Both the position numbers and the translations under genes were made by a program. DNA of 64,000 bases from Wocania_A spongiicola (GTDB lineage Bacteria > Bacteroidota > Bacteroidia > Flavobacteriales > Flavobacteriaceae), in contig NZ_JAMFLZ010000003.1 in the NCBI RefSeq assembly GCF_023502325.1, positions 534,648 to 598,647 on the forward strand, written 5' to 3'. This document shows, in pieces, positions 53,246-63,500 of this stretch. The number at the start of each line of letters is the position of its first letter. Within the stretch, counting starts at the first letter, position 1. Under the pieces are notes generated by a model that had not been told where the DNA came from, ran no database searches, and saw only the letters and a program-made list of their open reading frames with translations.

Positions 53246-55894
53246 TTAATTGTCTTTTATCTCTAAAATTTGAGTAGAAGTAAGTGCTTCAGAATAAATT
53301 CTTACATCATCGATTGCTCCCTGCCAGAAATAATTGCTGTTATATTCTGCAGATCCAATACGAATATTATTTGTGGAAACATCAGTATTTATTACAACAA
53401 CTTCTGAACGATATGAATTTCCTGTTCCATCAGAAGTATTAGTATCCAAAACACCATCAACATACACTTTAACATCTTTTAATTTGTCACCATCAGATGG
53501 ATTAAATGTAACCGCTATATGATGCCATTCATCATTATCTAATCCAGTTGCAGTAGACCTTAAAGAACATGATCCTGCTTCAATTCTAACTCTACCGTCA
53601 TGAATCATAACATTGAACATTTGTCCTTCAGAATTTTTACCCCATGACACAATTGTTTTTCTTGAACCTACCGCTGTTGTTTTAAACCATGCAGTAACGG
53701 TTCTAGCTTCATTTGCTCCTATACCTTTATAATTATTATTTGTTAAATACTTAGCGTCTTCACCTGATGCTTCATAGGCGTTATTAGCAACTAAGTTTTT
53801 ATCAGTAGTATATGTTGCTGTAAATCCGCCAACTTCAGATAAATCTCTATGATAAGAAGTTTCATCCACTAAATTTCCTGTGAAGTTATAATGAGCTTGC
53901 AATGTTCCTGTGCCTCCTTCTGAAACTGTAATGTACCCCATTTCAGTTTTAGTATCTGAGCCTGCACTGTTAGTAGCTGTTAAAGTTACCGCATAACTTC
54001 CTACATCGCTATATGTAATTGTTGGGTTTTCATCTGTACTGGTTGCAGGTGTTCCTCCTTCAAAAGTCCACAAACGACTATCTGGGTAATTTGATGAGGT
54101 ATCAGAAAAAGTCACTGATTGGTTGACTGTTATATTCGTAGAGCTTGCGCCGAAATTTGATACTGGCGTTACAGCAGGACCGTTAACATTAGTTGTTTTA
54201 AACTTTTGTGTATCGTATGACCACGTTATGCCTTGGTCATTTTTGATTTTGATTCTGTAATAATAATCGGTGTTTTGTTCAAGATCGTCTAATGTAAATT
54301 CATTTAATCCGCCATTAACTGCAATAGATTTTTTATTTGTCCATTTATCTTCTTTAGTAAGCCCTTCTTCTATATCCCAAAAAACCTCAGCTGAGGCACC
54401 TGTACCCAAATCTGAAACATTAAAACTTAGCTTTACTGATCTGTTTAAAACTTCTGTAGGGGCATTATCTGTAAAGGTTGATGGCATTTTATATAATTCA
54501 TCTAAATATGCTCCTTTAAGATAATCTGGGGCAGAATCTGGATTATTTAATGTTAATGTTTTCTTTTCAATTCCAGGTTCTCCCCATCCTCCCATTTGCA
54601 TTGAAAATTTATTATCAACTATATTCCAGTCTCTGAAACTTAAATTATTTTGATTGGTACTACCAGCCATTGTATTAATAGGATACCAGTTTCCTGAAGT
54701 ATCCATTTGCCAGCCTCTATATTGAGTTTCGCATATTACATTCCCATTTCTTACTTTATGAGCTCCACCAGGGACCTCTACAAAAGCTCCCGTTGTTAAA
54801 TATTTGATTTCTCCACTTTCATTATATTTTTTACCACAACCATACAATTTCCAATGTCCATCATTTGGGTCTAAATAATAGCTCCAATAAGTATCATATA
54901 TTTCTCCAGGCACCATCCTCACAGCTATAGTTTGAACATTAGTATCAACTCCAATATATGGATGGTCTCCTCTTGGTTTTACTCCAGTACCTTCATGCCC
55001 ATAGGAACCAAATTCAAGATTTGGACCTACAGCTATTAAGTGACTTTCTTGATAAAATGGAGGAACAGGATCATTAGCGCCGTAGGACCACAGTGAAAAA
55101 TTATAGCCTCCAAATGTTTGTGTGTCTTTATCCCAGGTTGACCCTGTATATCCAAAGGGTGTTGTTATTGGCTGATAATAATCTTGCGATTTACTAATAA
55201 TAGTAAGCTCGTGTACGCTAATTTCAATAGGGTTTGTACTCTCTGTTTCCCATTTACAGTGCACCGCTTTTGCTCGATAACGGCGCATTACATTTTCTGA
55301 ATCTTTTGCAGCTGGTCCTGTTAAATGTAAATTGTTTAAGTTTCCTACTCCCTCACTGGAATCAATAAGTGATTTTAATTGCAACTTAACAGTATGAAAA
55401 CCAACAGGAACATCATCAAAGGTCACTTCATTTTGAATTTCATAGGTCTCTAACGACCCCGTTGCTTTTAAAGTAATTTCTTTACTTGTATTATTTATAT
55501 AGATTAATAATTTAGATCCTTCTTGAGATGTAGGGATAGCCATTTCCGGCTTTATAATTAGATCACCAGCTGTTTTTATGTTTACTCCAAAAACAATAGT
55601 GTCTGTAAGAACTTTCCAATCAGTTATATAATCGTAGTATTCATTTTTATTATACTCATTCCCGCTTGTTTTATCTCTTAAGTGTGCCAATAAGGTTCCT
55701 GTAGGGGAAAAGAAGCTTTCATTAGATGTAAAAACGAGTGTTTCATAATCTTCATTCGTAGGCTCCTCTTCTTTTTCTTCTTCAACAGGAGGAGTTACTG
55801 CATCGTCTTTTTTTGAGCAAGCTAAAAATATTAAGCATGCTAGGATTAAAAATACATTTAATTTGACTATATAATTACTCTTTCTATATTTCAT
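53246..55894 (-). CDS. Lipoprotein with DUF3472-like, PKD and LamG domains
   Basis: An 882-residue lipoprotein (signal ending IFLACSKKDD, then an acidic Glu-rich linker). Residues about 50-205 are a beta-rich domain of carbohydrate-binding type. Residues about 205-470 resemble DUF3472: FGGYNFSLWSYG, FGSYGHEGTGVKPRGDHPY, MVPGEIYDTYWSYYLDPNDGH and WKLYGCGKKY. An Fn3-like domain (about 470-570), one PKD (SRLWTFEGGTPATSTDENPT) and a C-terminal LamG (YKGIGANEARTVTAWFKT) follow. It ends in the LamG and has no T9SS domain, so the lipid anchors it. The DUF3472 assignment is from memory of motifs. The protein may bind or modify the PUL substrate. Confidence 0.75.
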   Translation of the reverse strand: MKYRKSNYIVKLNVFLILACLIFLACSKKDDAVTPPVEEEKEEEPTNEDYETLVFTSNESFFSPTGTLLAHLRDKTSGNEYNKNEYYDYITDWKVLTDTIVFGVNIKTAGDLIIKPEMAIPTSQEGSKLLIYINNTSKEITLKATGSLETYEIQNEVTFDDVPVGFHTVKLQLKSLIDSSEGVGNLNNLHLTGPAAKDSENVMRRYRAKAVHCKWETESTNPIEISVHELTIISKSQDYYQPITTPFGYTGSTWDKDTQTFGGYNFSLWSYGANDPVPPFYQESHLIAVGPNLEFGSYGHEGTGVKPRGDHPYIGVDTNVQTIAVRMVPGEIYDTYWSYYLDPNDGHWKLYGCGKKYNESGEIKYLTTGAFVEVPGGAHKVRNGNVICETQYRGWQMDTSGNWYPINTMAGSTNQNNLSFRDWNIVDNKFSMQMGGWGEPGIEKKTLTLNNPDSAPDYLKGAYLDELYKMPSTFTDNAPTEVLNRSVKLSFNVSDLGTGASAEVFWDIEEGLTKEDKWTNKKSIAVNGGLNEFTLDDLEQNTDYYYRIKIKNDQGITWSYDTQKFKTTNVNGPAVTPVSNFGASSTNITVNQSVTFSDTSSNYPDSRLWTFEGGTPATSTDENPTITYSDVGSYAVTLTATNSAGSDTKTEMGYITVSEGGTGTLQAHYNFTGNLVDETSYHRDLSEVGGFTATYTTDKNLVANNAYEASGEDAKYLTNNNYKGIGANEARTVTAWFKTTAVGSRKTIVSWGKNSEGQMFNVMIHDGRVRIEAGSCSLRSTATGLDNDEWHHIAVTFNPSDGDKLKDVKVYVDGVLDTNTSDGTGNSYRSEVVVINTDVSTNNIRIGSAEYNSNYFWQGAIDDVRIYSEALTSTQILEIKDN

Positions 55895-55967
55895 TTTTAT
55901 AACTCTTAGTGTTTTTATCTATTATTCACTTTATTGCTTTTTTATGCAATCCCAAATAATATTTTAT

Positions 55968-57554
55968 CTATTCGTTAGCTAATAATCCATTTTCAATTAA
56001 TGGAATCCTAAAGCGCTCTATTTCTGCATTTTGATGTTCTCTTTTAAAAATTGCTTCGGCTTGCTTTAAAATATCTGGATGTTGTTCTGCTACGTTGATT
56101 GATTCTGTAGGGTCATCTGATAAATTGTATAACTCTAATGTGGCTTCCTTTTTCTTGTTTTTTAAATTTTGACGTATCACTTTCCAATCTCCTATTCTAA
56201 TAGCTACTTGTCCACCATACTCTGGATATTCCCAAAACAAAAATTCATGTTTAACTTGATTATCTTTTCCTAATAATGTGGGTAAAAAACTAATGCCATC
56301 AGTGTCTAAAGGTTTTTCAAATTCGACCAACTCAGATAAAGTAGCCATAACATCATAATGAGCAGAAACTAAGTCTGTAGTGCTTTCAGGTTTTATATGG
56401 TTAGGCCACGAAGCAATCATAGGTACTCTTATGCCTCCTTCATAAACAAAACCTTTAGCCTTACCATAAGCTTCTCCAAACTCCCCAGAACTATTAAAAT
56501 ATGCTCCGTCTGTTCCTCCTGAATAAGTTACTCCGTTATCAGATGTGAATATTATAAGTGTATTATCATATAAATTATTCTCCTTTAAATGTTTTACTAA
56601 TTTTCCAACATTCTCATCTAAATAAGAAATCATAGCGGCATAACCAGCCCTTGGGTTTTGATGTGGATAGTACCCTATTTCACCCAAATAAGGCTCTTCT
56701 TCTCCAAACTTATTCTTGTAATAATCTACCCAGTGCTGTGGTGCCTGAATAGGATTGTGTGGTATTGGCGTAGCCCAATAAAAGAAAAAAGGATTGTCTT
56801 TTTTTCTATCAATAAAGCTAATCATCTCATTAAACATTAAATCTGGCGTATATTCATTTAACGTATAGTCTGTATAACTTTCAGGGTTATTAGGGTCTGC
56901 ACCTTTTAGAAGCTTTCTAGATGGTCTAATCGTATCATTATTTAAATGCACTCGCTCTTCGTTTCTATATAAATGAACAGGATAATAAGTGTGAGCTTGT
57001 CGTTGGCAATTATAACCGAAGAAAAAATCGAAGCCCATTTTTGTAGGTAATGCATCGGTATGCGGTGCTCCTAAGCCCCATTTACCAACCATACCTGTTG
57101 CATAACCATTCTCCTTTAATTTCTTTGGAAATAAAAGTGTATTGCTTGGTATTGGTCTTTGCCCCTCTAATGTTGAGTCTAATATAGTTTCTCTATAATT
57201 CCATACATCTCCACGCTGACTCCATTCATCATTTCCTCTAATATATGCATGTCCTGAATGCTTTCCTGTTAGCAACATATACCTTGCTGGTGCACAAACT
57301 GGTGCACTGGTATAGTGCTGAGTAAAAACCATACCTTCTTTTGCTAGGGCATCAATATTTGGGGTTTCAATTTTAGTTTGTCCATATGCTCCTAACTCTC
57401 CATACCCCAAATCGTCTGCAAGAATATAGATGATGTTAGGTTTTTGGTTAACAACAGTGTTTTCTGTTTTCTTTATTTTTTTGTTACAAGAAAATAGAAC
57501 AACCAATATACCACCAAGTATAAAAGATCTTATTATGTTGCTATTATTGTTCAT
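55968..57554 (-). CDS. S1-type sulfatase, lipoprotein (first sulfatase of the locus)
   Basis: A 528-residue lipoprotein (signal ending VVLFSCNKK). Active-site motifs: ILADDLGYGELGAYG, maturation signature C-A-P-A-R (C87 from this start) followed by YMLLTGKHSGHAYIRGN, GMVGKWGLGAPHT, ATPIPHNPIQAPQHW and IFTSDNGVTYSGG. The CxPxR pattern is complete, with Ala in the fourth place where Ser is more usual. The TGKHSGHAYIRGN block is common in arylsulfatases of marine PULs. ATG at 57554 is preferred, because the upstream ATG (57584) would add ten residues before a normal lipoprotein signal. Its sequence differs strongly from the second sulfatase, suggesting another ester position. Confidence 0.92.
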   Translation of the reverse strand: MNNNSNIIRSFILGGILVVLFSCNKKIKKTENTVVNQKPNIIYILADDLGYGELGAYGQTKIETPNIDALAKEGMVFTQHYTSAPVCAPARYMLLTGKHSGHAYIRGNDEWSQRGDVWNYRETILDSTLEGQRPIPSNTLLFPKKLKENGYATGMVGKWGLGAPHTDALPTKMGFDFFFGYNCQRQAHTYYPVHLYRNEERVHLNNDTIRPSRKLLKGADPNNPESYTDYTLNEYTPDLMFNEMISFIDRKKDNPFFFYWATPIPHNPIQAPQHWVDYYKNKFGEEEPYLGEIGYYPHQNPRAGYAAMISYLDENVGKLVKHLKENNLYDNTLIIFTSDNGVTYSGGTDGAYFNSSGEFGEAYGKAKGFVYEGGIRVPMIASWPNHIKPESTTDLVSAHYDVMATLSELVEFEKPLDTDGISFLPTLLGKDNQVKHEFLFWEYPEYGGQVAIRIGDWKVIRQNLKNKKKEATLELYNLSDDPTESINVAEQHPDILKQAEAIFKREHQNAEIERFRIPLIENGLLANE

Positions 57555-57620
57555 AAAAAATAATTGTGAATATTGGTTGTTCATTTTTATATTTTAGAGT
57601 ATTAACTTGGTTTTTTAAAT

Positions 57621-57675
57621 AAAAAGGTGCTTATCTATATCCAAAATTTTCAATGGCTTCAACAAACACCTTTTT
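57621..57675 (-). terminator. Weak hairpin between the PKD-LamG lipoprotein and the sulfatase gene
   Basis: AAAAAGGTG (57621-57629) pairs with CACCTTTTT (57667-57675) around a 37-base loop in the 147-base gap. The minus-strand 3' side is T-rich. It could be a leaky terminator or a 3'-end stabiliser; the long loop makes this uncertain. Confidence 0.3.
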
Positions 57676-57731
57676 AAAAACTAACTCAAAAAACTATTAA
57701 AAACTCTCTTTATTTAAGGTATACTATTTCA

Positions 57732-58724
57732 TTAAAGTCCTGCTAGATCTGCTATCTCTCCAGCAGATAAAGCACGGTTATAAAGTCTAAAGTCATCCAT
57801 TGCCCCAGAGAAAGGTCTAAATGTTAAACTTCCATCTGCACTTCCTTCAGAACCAATAGTTATTTGTCTATCTCCTGTAACTCCTGTGTTAATTTTAGTT
57901 TCTGGTCTAGTAAAATCTAAAACTCCATCTACATAAACTTTAATCTCTGCTCCATCGTAAGTATATGCGATATGATGCCAAACCCCATCATTTGCAGTTA
58001 TTGTTGTATTTTGTCCACCACCTTGATACTCAAATCTAACAGTACCATTTCCATTAACTACAAAAGTATTTCTGCTAAAAGTTCCAGCATTACCCCAAGT
58101 AGCGACACCTTGCCTTGATGTGTTAGTGGTTTTAACCCATGCGGCAACCGTTCTAGGGTTATTTCCAGTTATACCGTTATATCCATCTATAGTAATACCG
58201 CTTCCATCAAATGTGCCTGCAAAATCATTAACAACTCCAGCTTCATAACCTGAAATTGAACCAGTTGCAGTAGTTCCTGATGCTTCTTCAAATATGCTTT
58301 GCTCGAAGTTTATACGAACTTCTATTGCAGGGTCTAAAGGTTCTCCTTCTACTGTAATAAACCCTTCTTTAGTTTCTTCTTGCGCACCATATTGATTTCT
58401 AATCTTAAGCGAAACAGGATATGTTCCTTTAACAGTATATTTTACATCAACATTTGCTGCTGTACTTGTGCCAGGGCTACCTCCAGAAAAAGTCCAGGTA
58501 TATAAATCACCTTCGTTAACTGTAGCTGGTGAAAAACTTATAGTTTCAAACTGAAAAATTGAAGTTGATGAAGCTGCAAAATCTGCATTTGGTAAAAGAC
58601 TAGGATCTACATTAGATTCGTTACGATAACCATTTTCATTAGGCGAGCATGCTATAAAAACACCTATTACGGTTAAAGCCAAAAGGCTCAACTTAACTGT
58701 GGTATATATTTTTATTTTATTCAT
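57732..58724 (-). CDS. PKD-LamG surface lipoprotein (putative surface glycan-binding protein)
   Basis: A 330-residue lipoprotein (signal ending GVFIACSPNENG). One PKD domain (about 42-128, with YTWTFSGGSPGTSTAANVDV) is followed by a LamG-like jelly roll (about 135-330): YNGITGNNPRTVAAWVKT, GVWHHIAYTYDGAEIKVYVDG and DDFRLYNRALSAGEIADLAGL. There are no catalytic motifs. The gene directly follows susD, the place where SusE/F-type or other surface glycan-binding lipoproteins usually lie, so binding of the locus substrate at the cell surface is the best guess. A hairpin in the 57-base gap before it may adjust its level relative to SusCD. Confidence 0.82.
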   Translation of the reverse strand: MNKIKIYTTVKLSLLALTVIGVFIACSPNENGYRNESNVDPSLLPNADFAASSTSIFQFETISFSPATVNEGDLYTWTFSGGSPGTSTAANVDVKYTVKGTYPVSLKIRNQYGAQEETKEGFITVEGEPLDPAIEVRINFEQSIFEEASGTTATGSISGYEAGVVNDFAGTFDGSGITIDGYNGITGNNPRTVAAWVKTTNTSRQGVATWGNAGTFSRNTFVVNGNGTVRFEYQGGGQNTTITANDGVWHHIAYTYDGAEIKVYVDGVLDFTRPETKINTGVTGDRQITIGSEGSADGSLTFRPFSGAMDDFRLYNRALSAGEIADLAGL

Positions 58725-58742
58725 TTTTTATATTTTTTATGA

Positions 58743-58768
58743 AGACTAGGTTTGTTAAAACCTAGTCT
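58743..58768. other. Intercistronic hairpin between susD and the PKD-LamG gene
   Basis: A perfect 11-base inverted repeat, AGACTAGGTTT (58743-58753) against AAACCTAGTCT (58758-58768), with a GTTA loop, just after the susD stop. The T-rich side is on the plus strand, so on the minus-strand transcript it looks more like an mRNA-protecting stem than a terminator. Confidence 0.7.
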
Positions 58769-58781
58769 AGTTTTAATATTT

Positions 58782-60566
58782 TTAATACCCTGGGTTTTGA
58801 ACTAACTGATCGTTTAACGCAATCTCACTTGAAGGTATAGGGAACAGGTAATAATGCTCTGGAAAAGCAGGAGGAGTATTAGGTATTAATTGTAAATAAC
58901 CTTCAGAGGCTCCATTTTGTATTGGTAATGTTATAGGATAATCTGATTGTCTTTCCCAACGCCCTAACTTTACTTCAGTAGCATAATCCATTTTTTTCCA
59001 ACGTCTTAAGTCAAGTGTTCTATAACCATCACCCAAAAGTTCTATAGCTCGTTCTCGACGTATTTCCCAAAGTACTGGGTCTACAGCTGGGTCTCTCATA
59101 GGGTCCCAATCTGCTGTAATTGAACCTATACTAAGACCAGCAACATTTCCTCTTGTCCTTAACTTACTAATGGTTGCATCAGCAATAGCTTGATTAAATT
59201 GTCCCATTTCAAAAGTAGCTTCAGCATAATTCAACATTACTTCTCCCATCCTAAAAATTGCAAAATCATTAAGATCTGCCGACGATACTTTAAAATTATG
59301 CTCATTCCATATTTTCCAAAAGCGATATCCATTTGACGTTTGTGTTGGTACTAACCTATTGTAATTAGGTACTTCTCCAGTAACACGCCCCGACCAGTTT
59401 CTGTCAGGAAGATTTTTATAAGGAAATCCTGTGGTTATAGATTCTAGTACACTAAAATACTTTTGTTCTAATGCATTACCTGTATGAGTAAAATCTTGAG
59501 AACCATCACCGTTTACCTTATAAGGAGGTGGCGTCATAATTAATAATCTATCATCACGATTATCAAATTCTGTATAGCGATCTTTATCTCCCTGGTATAA
59601 TGTATTTCCTGCATTATGAATAGGTAATCCATCTTTGGTCAAAAATTTATCTATACCCTTTTTTGTTATATCAATTTTATTGTTTGTTGATCTTGTATTT
59701 GTAGATATTGAATGCCATAACTCATCTAGTACATAATGCGTATAAAGCAAGATTCCTGCTTTTCCTCCAAGGTCGTCACTATTATACACCTGATCATAAT
59801 TAGGATGAATGCTTGGGTATTTATTTACTAGATACTCTGATGCTGTAATACAAGCATTTAGAAACTTTTCATGGTCTCCTAAACTATGATATTTTCTCCA
59901 TGTGCCTTCAAACAATCCGAAACGTGATAATAATGCACGTGCTACATCTGGGTTAACTGTATTTGTACCGTCTCCCTGTTCATTAATATTGCTAATTGCC
60001 TCTTGTAAATCTCTTAAAATATTATCTGCAACCAAATCGCGCGTGTCCCTTGGTCCATATAAAATATCAGTATCTACATCTGTTAATTCTTTTTCAACCC
60101 ATGGTACTCCTCCATAGGTGCTTAATAAACGAAAGTATTCATGAGCTCTAAAGAATAAGCCTACACCTCTCCAATGTGCTCTTTCGTCTTCAGTAATATC
60201 AGACGTTTCAATATTATCTAACATAATATTAATTTTTCTAATGTTAGAATAAGAGCCTGTCCACGTACCCGATGTACTTGGAATAGTTAAACTATTATTT
60301 AAATAATTTGGGTTTACAGTGCTATATCCGTTTTGAATTAAATCTGAATTATAATCACTAACAGCTGGCCAAACAGTACTACGTTGATAATCATCAAAGA
60401 AGCTATAAAAACTCCATGCATAAGTTTTTATATTATTATAAGTACTAAAAATGGTAGCAGCGGACAACTCATCTTTTGGTGATTTATCTAAAAAATCTTC
60501 GTCATTACAAGCTACAATGAAAAGGCAACTCATAATAAAAATTGTAATTCGTTTTATATTTTTCAT
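58782..60566 (-). CDS. SusD/RagB family outer-membrane lipoprotein
   Basis: A 594-residue lipoprotein (signal ending SCLFIVACNDEDFLDKSPKD) with the family start, tetratricopeptide-like helices, and typical blocks: EDERAHWRGVGLFFRAHEYF, DVARALLSRFGLFEGTWRK, FAIFRMGEVMLNYAEA, LWEIRRERAIELLGDGYR and the tail HYYLFPIPSSEIALN. SusD acts as the lid over the SusC barrel and captures oligosaccharide at the surface. It begins 15 bases after the susC stop. Length is in the family range. The substrate is not readable from sequence. Confidence 0.97.
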   Translation of the reverse strand: MKNIKRITIFIMSCLFIVACNDEDFLDKSPKDELSAATIFSTYNNIKTYAWSFYSFFDDYQRSTVWPAVSDYNSDLIQNGYSTVNPNYLNNSLTIPSTSGTWTGSYSNIRKINIMLDNIETSDITEDERAHWRGVGLFFRAHEYFRLLSTYGGVPWVEKELTDVDTDILYGPRDTRDLVADNILRDLQEAISNINEQGDGTNTVNPDVARALLSRFGLFEGTWRKYHSLGDHEKFLNACITASEYLVNKYPSIHPNYDQVYNSDDLGGKAGILLYTHYVLDELWHSISTNTRSTNNKIDITKKGIDKFLTKDGLPIHNAGNTLYQGDKDRYTEFDNRDDRLLIMTPPPYKVNGDGSQDFTHTGNALEQKYFSVLESITTGFPYKNLPDRNWSGRVTGEVPNYNRLVPTQTSNGYRFWKIWNEHNFKVSSADLNDFAIFRMGEVMLNYAEATFEMGQFNQAIADATISKLRTRGNVAGLSIGSITADWDPMRDPAVDPVLWEIRRERAIELLGDGYRTLDLRRWKKMDYATEVKLGRWERQSDYPITLPIQNGASEGYLQLIPNTPPAFPEHYYLFPIPSSEIALNDQLVQNPGY

Positions 60567-60581
60567 AATTATATATCTTTT

Positions 60582-63500
60582 TTAAAATGAAAGGTTAAAA
60601 CCAACTGAATAATTAGTCATAATTGGATAAACACCATTAGACCCTTGATCTATATCTAATCCTTTAGGTAATTTATCGAATGTATGTAGATTACTTCCAG
60701 CAATAAAAAACCTAAACTTCTCAATATTCCACTTATCTAAAAGCTTAGAGTCTATAGTATATCCTAAAGTTATGTTTTGTATACGTAAATAGCTTTCATC
60801 GCTTAAATACTTTGTTTGTACTCTTCTACTTCTACTATAATTGCTGTCTAAGTTTCCAGAACTAGCATCTCCATATATTCTTGGATAATATGCATTTTGA
60901 TTATCTGGTGTCCAATAATCTAATTGGTGCTTGTATATATTATCAAAAGTTCCGGGCCATGGCCAGATTAAATCTGAACTTCTCCATCTATCTTGTTTAC
61001 CAACACCACTTAAAACAAATGACATATCAAACCCTTTATAGGACATTGAACCATTTATACCAAATTGGTAACGCTTTCCTGAATTACCAATAACTTTTCT
61101 GTCTCCTGGTCCAGTAGTAATTACTCCATCAGCATTTGTAACTGGGTTTCCATTACTATCTAACTCAGTAATTAAAGTGCTATTACCGTTATTAATAACT
61201 CCATCGCCATTTAAATCTTTATACTTTATATCTCCTGGATATGGAGTTGGAGCTCCTTCAATCTGCACTACACCATCCAATAGTTGTCTATTAGCTCCTG
61301 AAAGATCTGCATTAAGAGTACCTGGAACAAAATCATCTACTGTATAGTATCCATCTGTAACATTACCCCAAATTTCTCCTAGTTTTTGGCCTACATAAAA
61401 ATCACTTAGTAAACCAGCTGGGTTATCAAATTTTGTTATTTCTGAAGTGTTATCAAAAACATTAACATTAATATTATAACTAAAATCTCCTTTACGATCA
61501 CTCCATCCTATTTGGGCTTCCCAACCAATAGTTTCAACATCTGCGACATTCTGAAAAGGAGCCTCTGTACCTAAAATTGTTGGCAATGGTTGCCCTGGTG
61601 CTAACATGCCTATAGTTTCTCTTTTATATACTTCAAAACTACCTGTTAAGCGATTTTTAAGCATTCCTATATCTAAACCTACATTTGATGTAACAACTCT
61701 CTCCCAAGTTAAACCTCCACTTACTAACTGTGCAGGATCAAAGGTTAGGTATCTCAAATCTGTGTCTAAATTTATCCAAGATGCATCAAATGGTGAGTAT
61801 CCTGGAATAGTTGGATAATAATCATCAGTATTGGTTCTTGGAAATACGGTTCTCTGATTTCCTATCTCACCCCAAGAAACTCTTGGTTTTAATAAGTTAA
61901 TGATATCTACATTTTCCATAAAGGGTTCTTTTGCTATATTCCATCCTGCAGAAAATGAAGGTAACACAGCGAAGCGATCGTCTGAAGCAAACCTTGAAGA
62001 CCCATCATAACGGATGTTTGCTTCAAGAAAATAGCGCTCTTTAAAATTATAATTAAAACGACTAAAGTAACCTACAACCGCCCAATCATAAAACCTTTCA
62101 GAAATATTAATACTTTCCCCTTCGGCTAAATTAAATGTTGGTGTAGTAGGGTCTATCAATCCATTTCTGGATGCAGACAATTGTTCGAAATTTGCCTCTT
62201 CCCTATTTAAACCTGCTAATAACTCTATATTATGATTTCCTAAATTAACATTATACTTTCCATATAAGTTTAAAGCGTTATAGACTCTATTACTTTTAGT
62301 ACGAGTCAAACTCGTATTATTTATAGCATTAGCAGCTGTGCTAGTTGGATTAAACCTAAATGAACTAACAAAACGTTGCCCATTATTAACGCTAACTAGA
62401 TTTCTGTCATTCTTTTCATAAGTATATTCACCTGTTAAAGTCACATTCTTTAATGGCGCCCATTGTAATTTTTGGAATAGCCTTAAATTTTCATCATAAG
62501 TTTTCCCTGGCTCTGTATAACGAACAACATTTCCTGGTGTATCAAAAGGTAATGTTACACCCTCTGGTTCATATTCAAACCATCCAGTAGGATCATACAT
62601 ACGTACTTGAATAGCATTAGCGTATCGTGCATTTGGCCTTGACTGTACACTTGACTTATAAATTATATTTGTAGTAGATTTTAATTTATCAGTAAGATCT
62701 GCATCAAGAATAGCATTGATATTATACTTCTTAAAATTATCTTTATTGGTAACCATAATACCATCTACAAAACTATAGCCTGTACTAATTCTATAAGCTA
62801 GTTTTTCTGCCCCTCCACTCATCTCAAAATTGTGAATGGTAGAATATCCAAAATGATCTAAAAAATCTCCTATAGGATCGGCATCTGCAACAGGGTAATA
62901 TTGACCTCCATCAAAATGAATAGGATAAGTTGTACCATTAACTGGATCTGTTGCTAAATTCAATTGACTCGGATCCGAATCATATGTATTAATATATCCC
63001 AACCAGTCTTGTACATTTTGTCCTGCAAAATAACTTTGAACTCCCCATTCATTTAGTGCTTCAACAAACTCCCTAGTAGTTGCCTTTTCAGGTAAATCTG
63101 ATGGTGTAGACACACTAGTTGTTGTAGAATAGCTAAAACGCGTTTTTTGACCACGTCTTGCCTGCTTAGTTGTAATTATAACAACACCAAATGCTGCTCT
63201 AGATCCATATATAGATGATGCTGCCGCATCTTTTAATACTGAAATAGATTCAATATCTTGCGGGTTAATATCATCTATAGATCCAGGTACATTGTTTATT
63301 AATATTAATGGGCTACCTCCATTTATAGAAGTAAAACCACGAATATTTATAGCTGTAGCTGAGTTACCTGGTTGTCCTGATCCAACAGTTACACCTAATC
63401 CTGCTGCAATACCTTGCAATGCATCAGCTGTATTAGTTATAGGTCTATCTGCTATAATAGCATCCATTTTCACATAAGACGTTGCTCCAGTAACGCTTTC

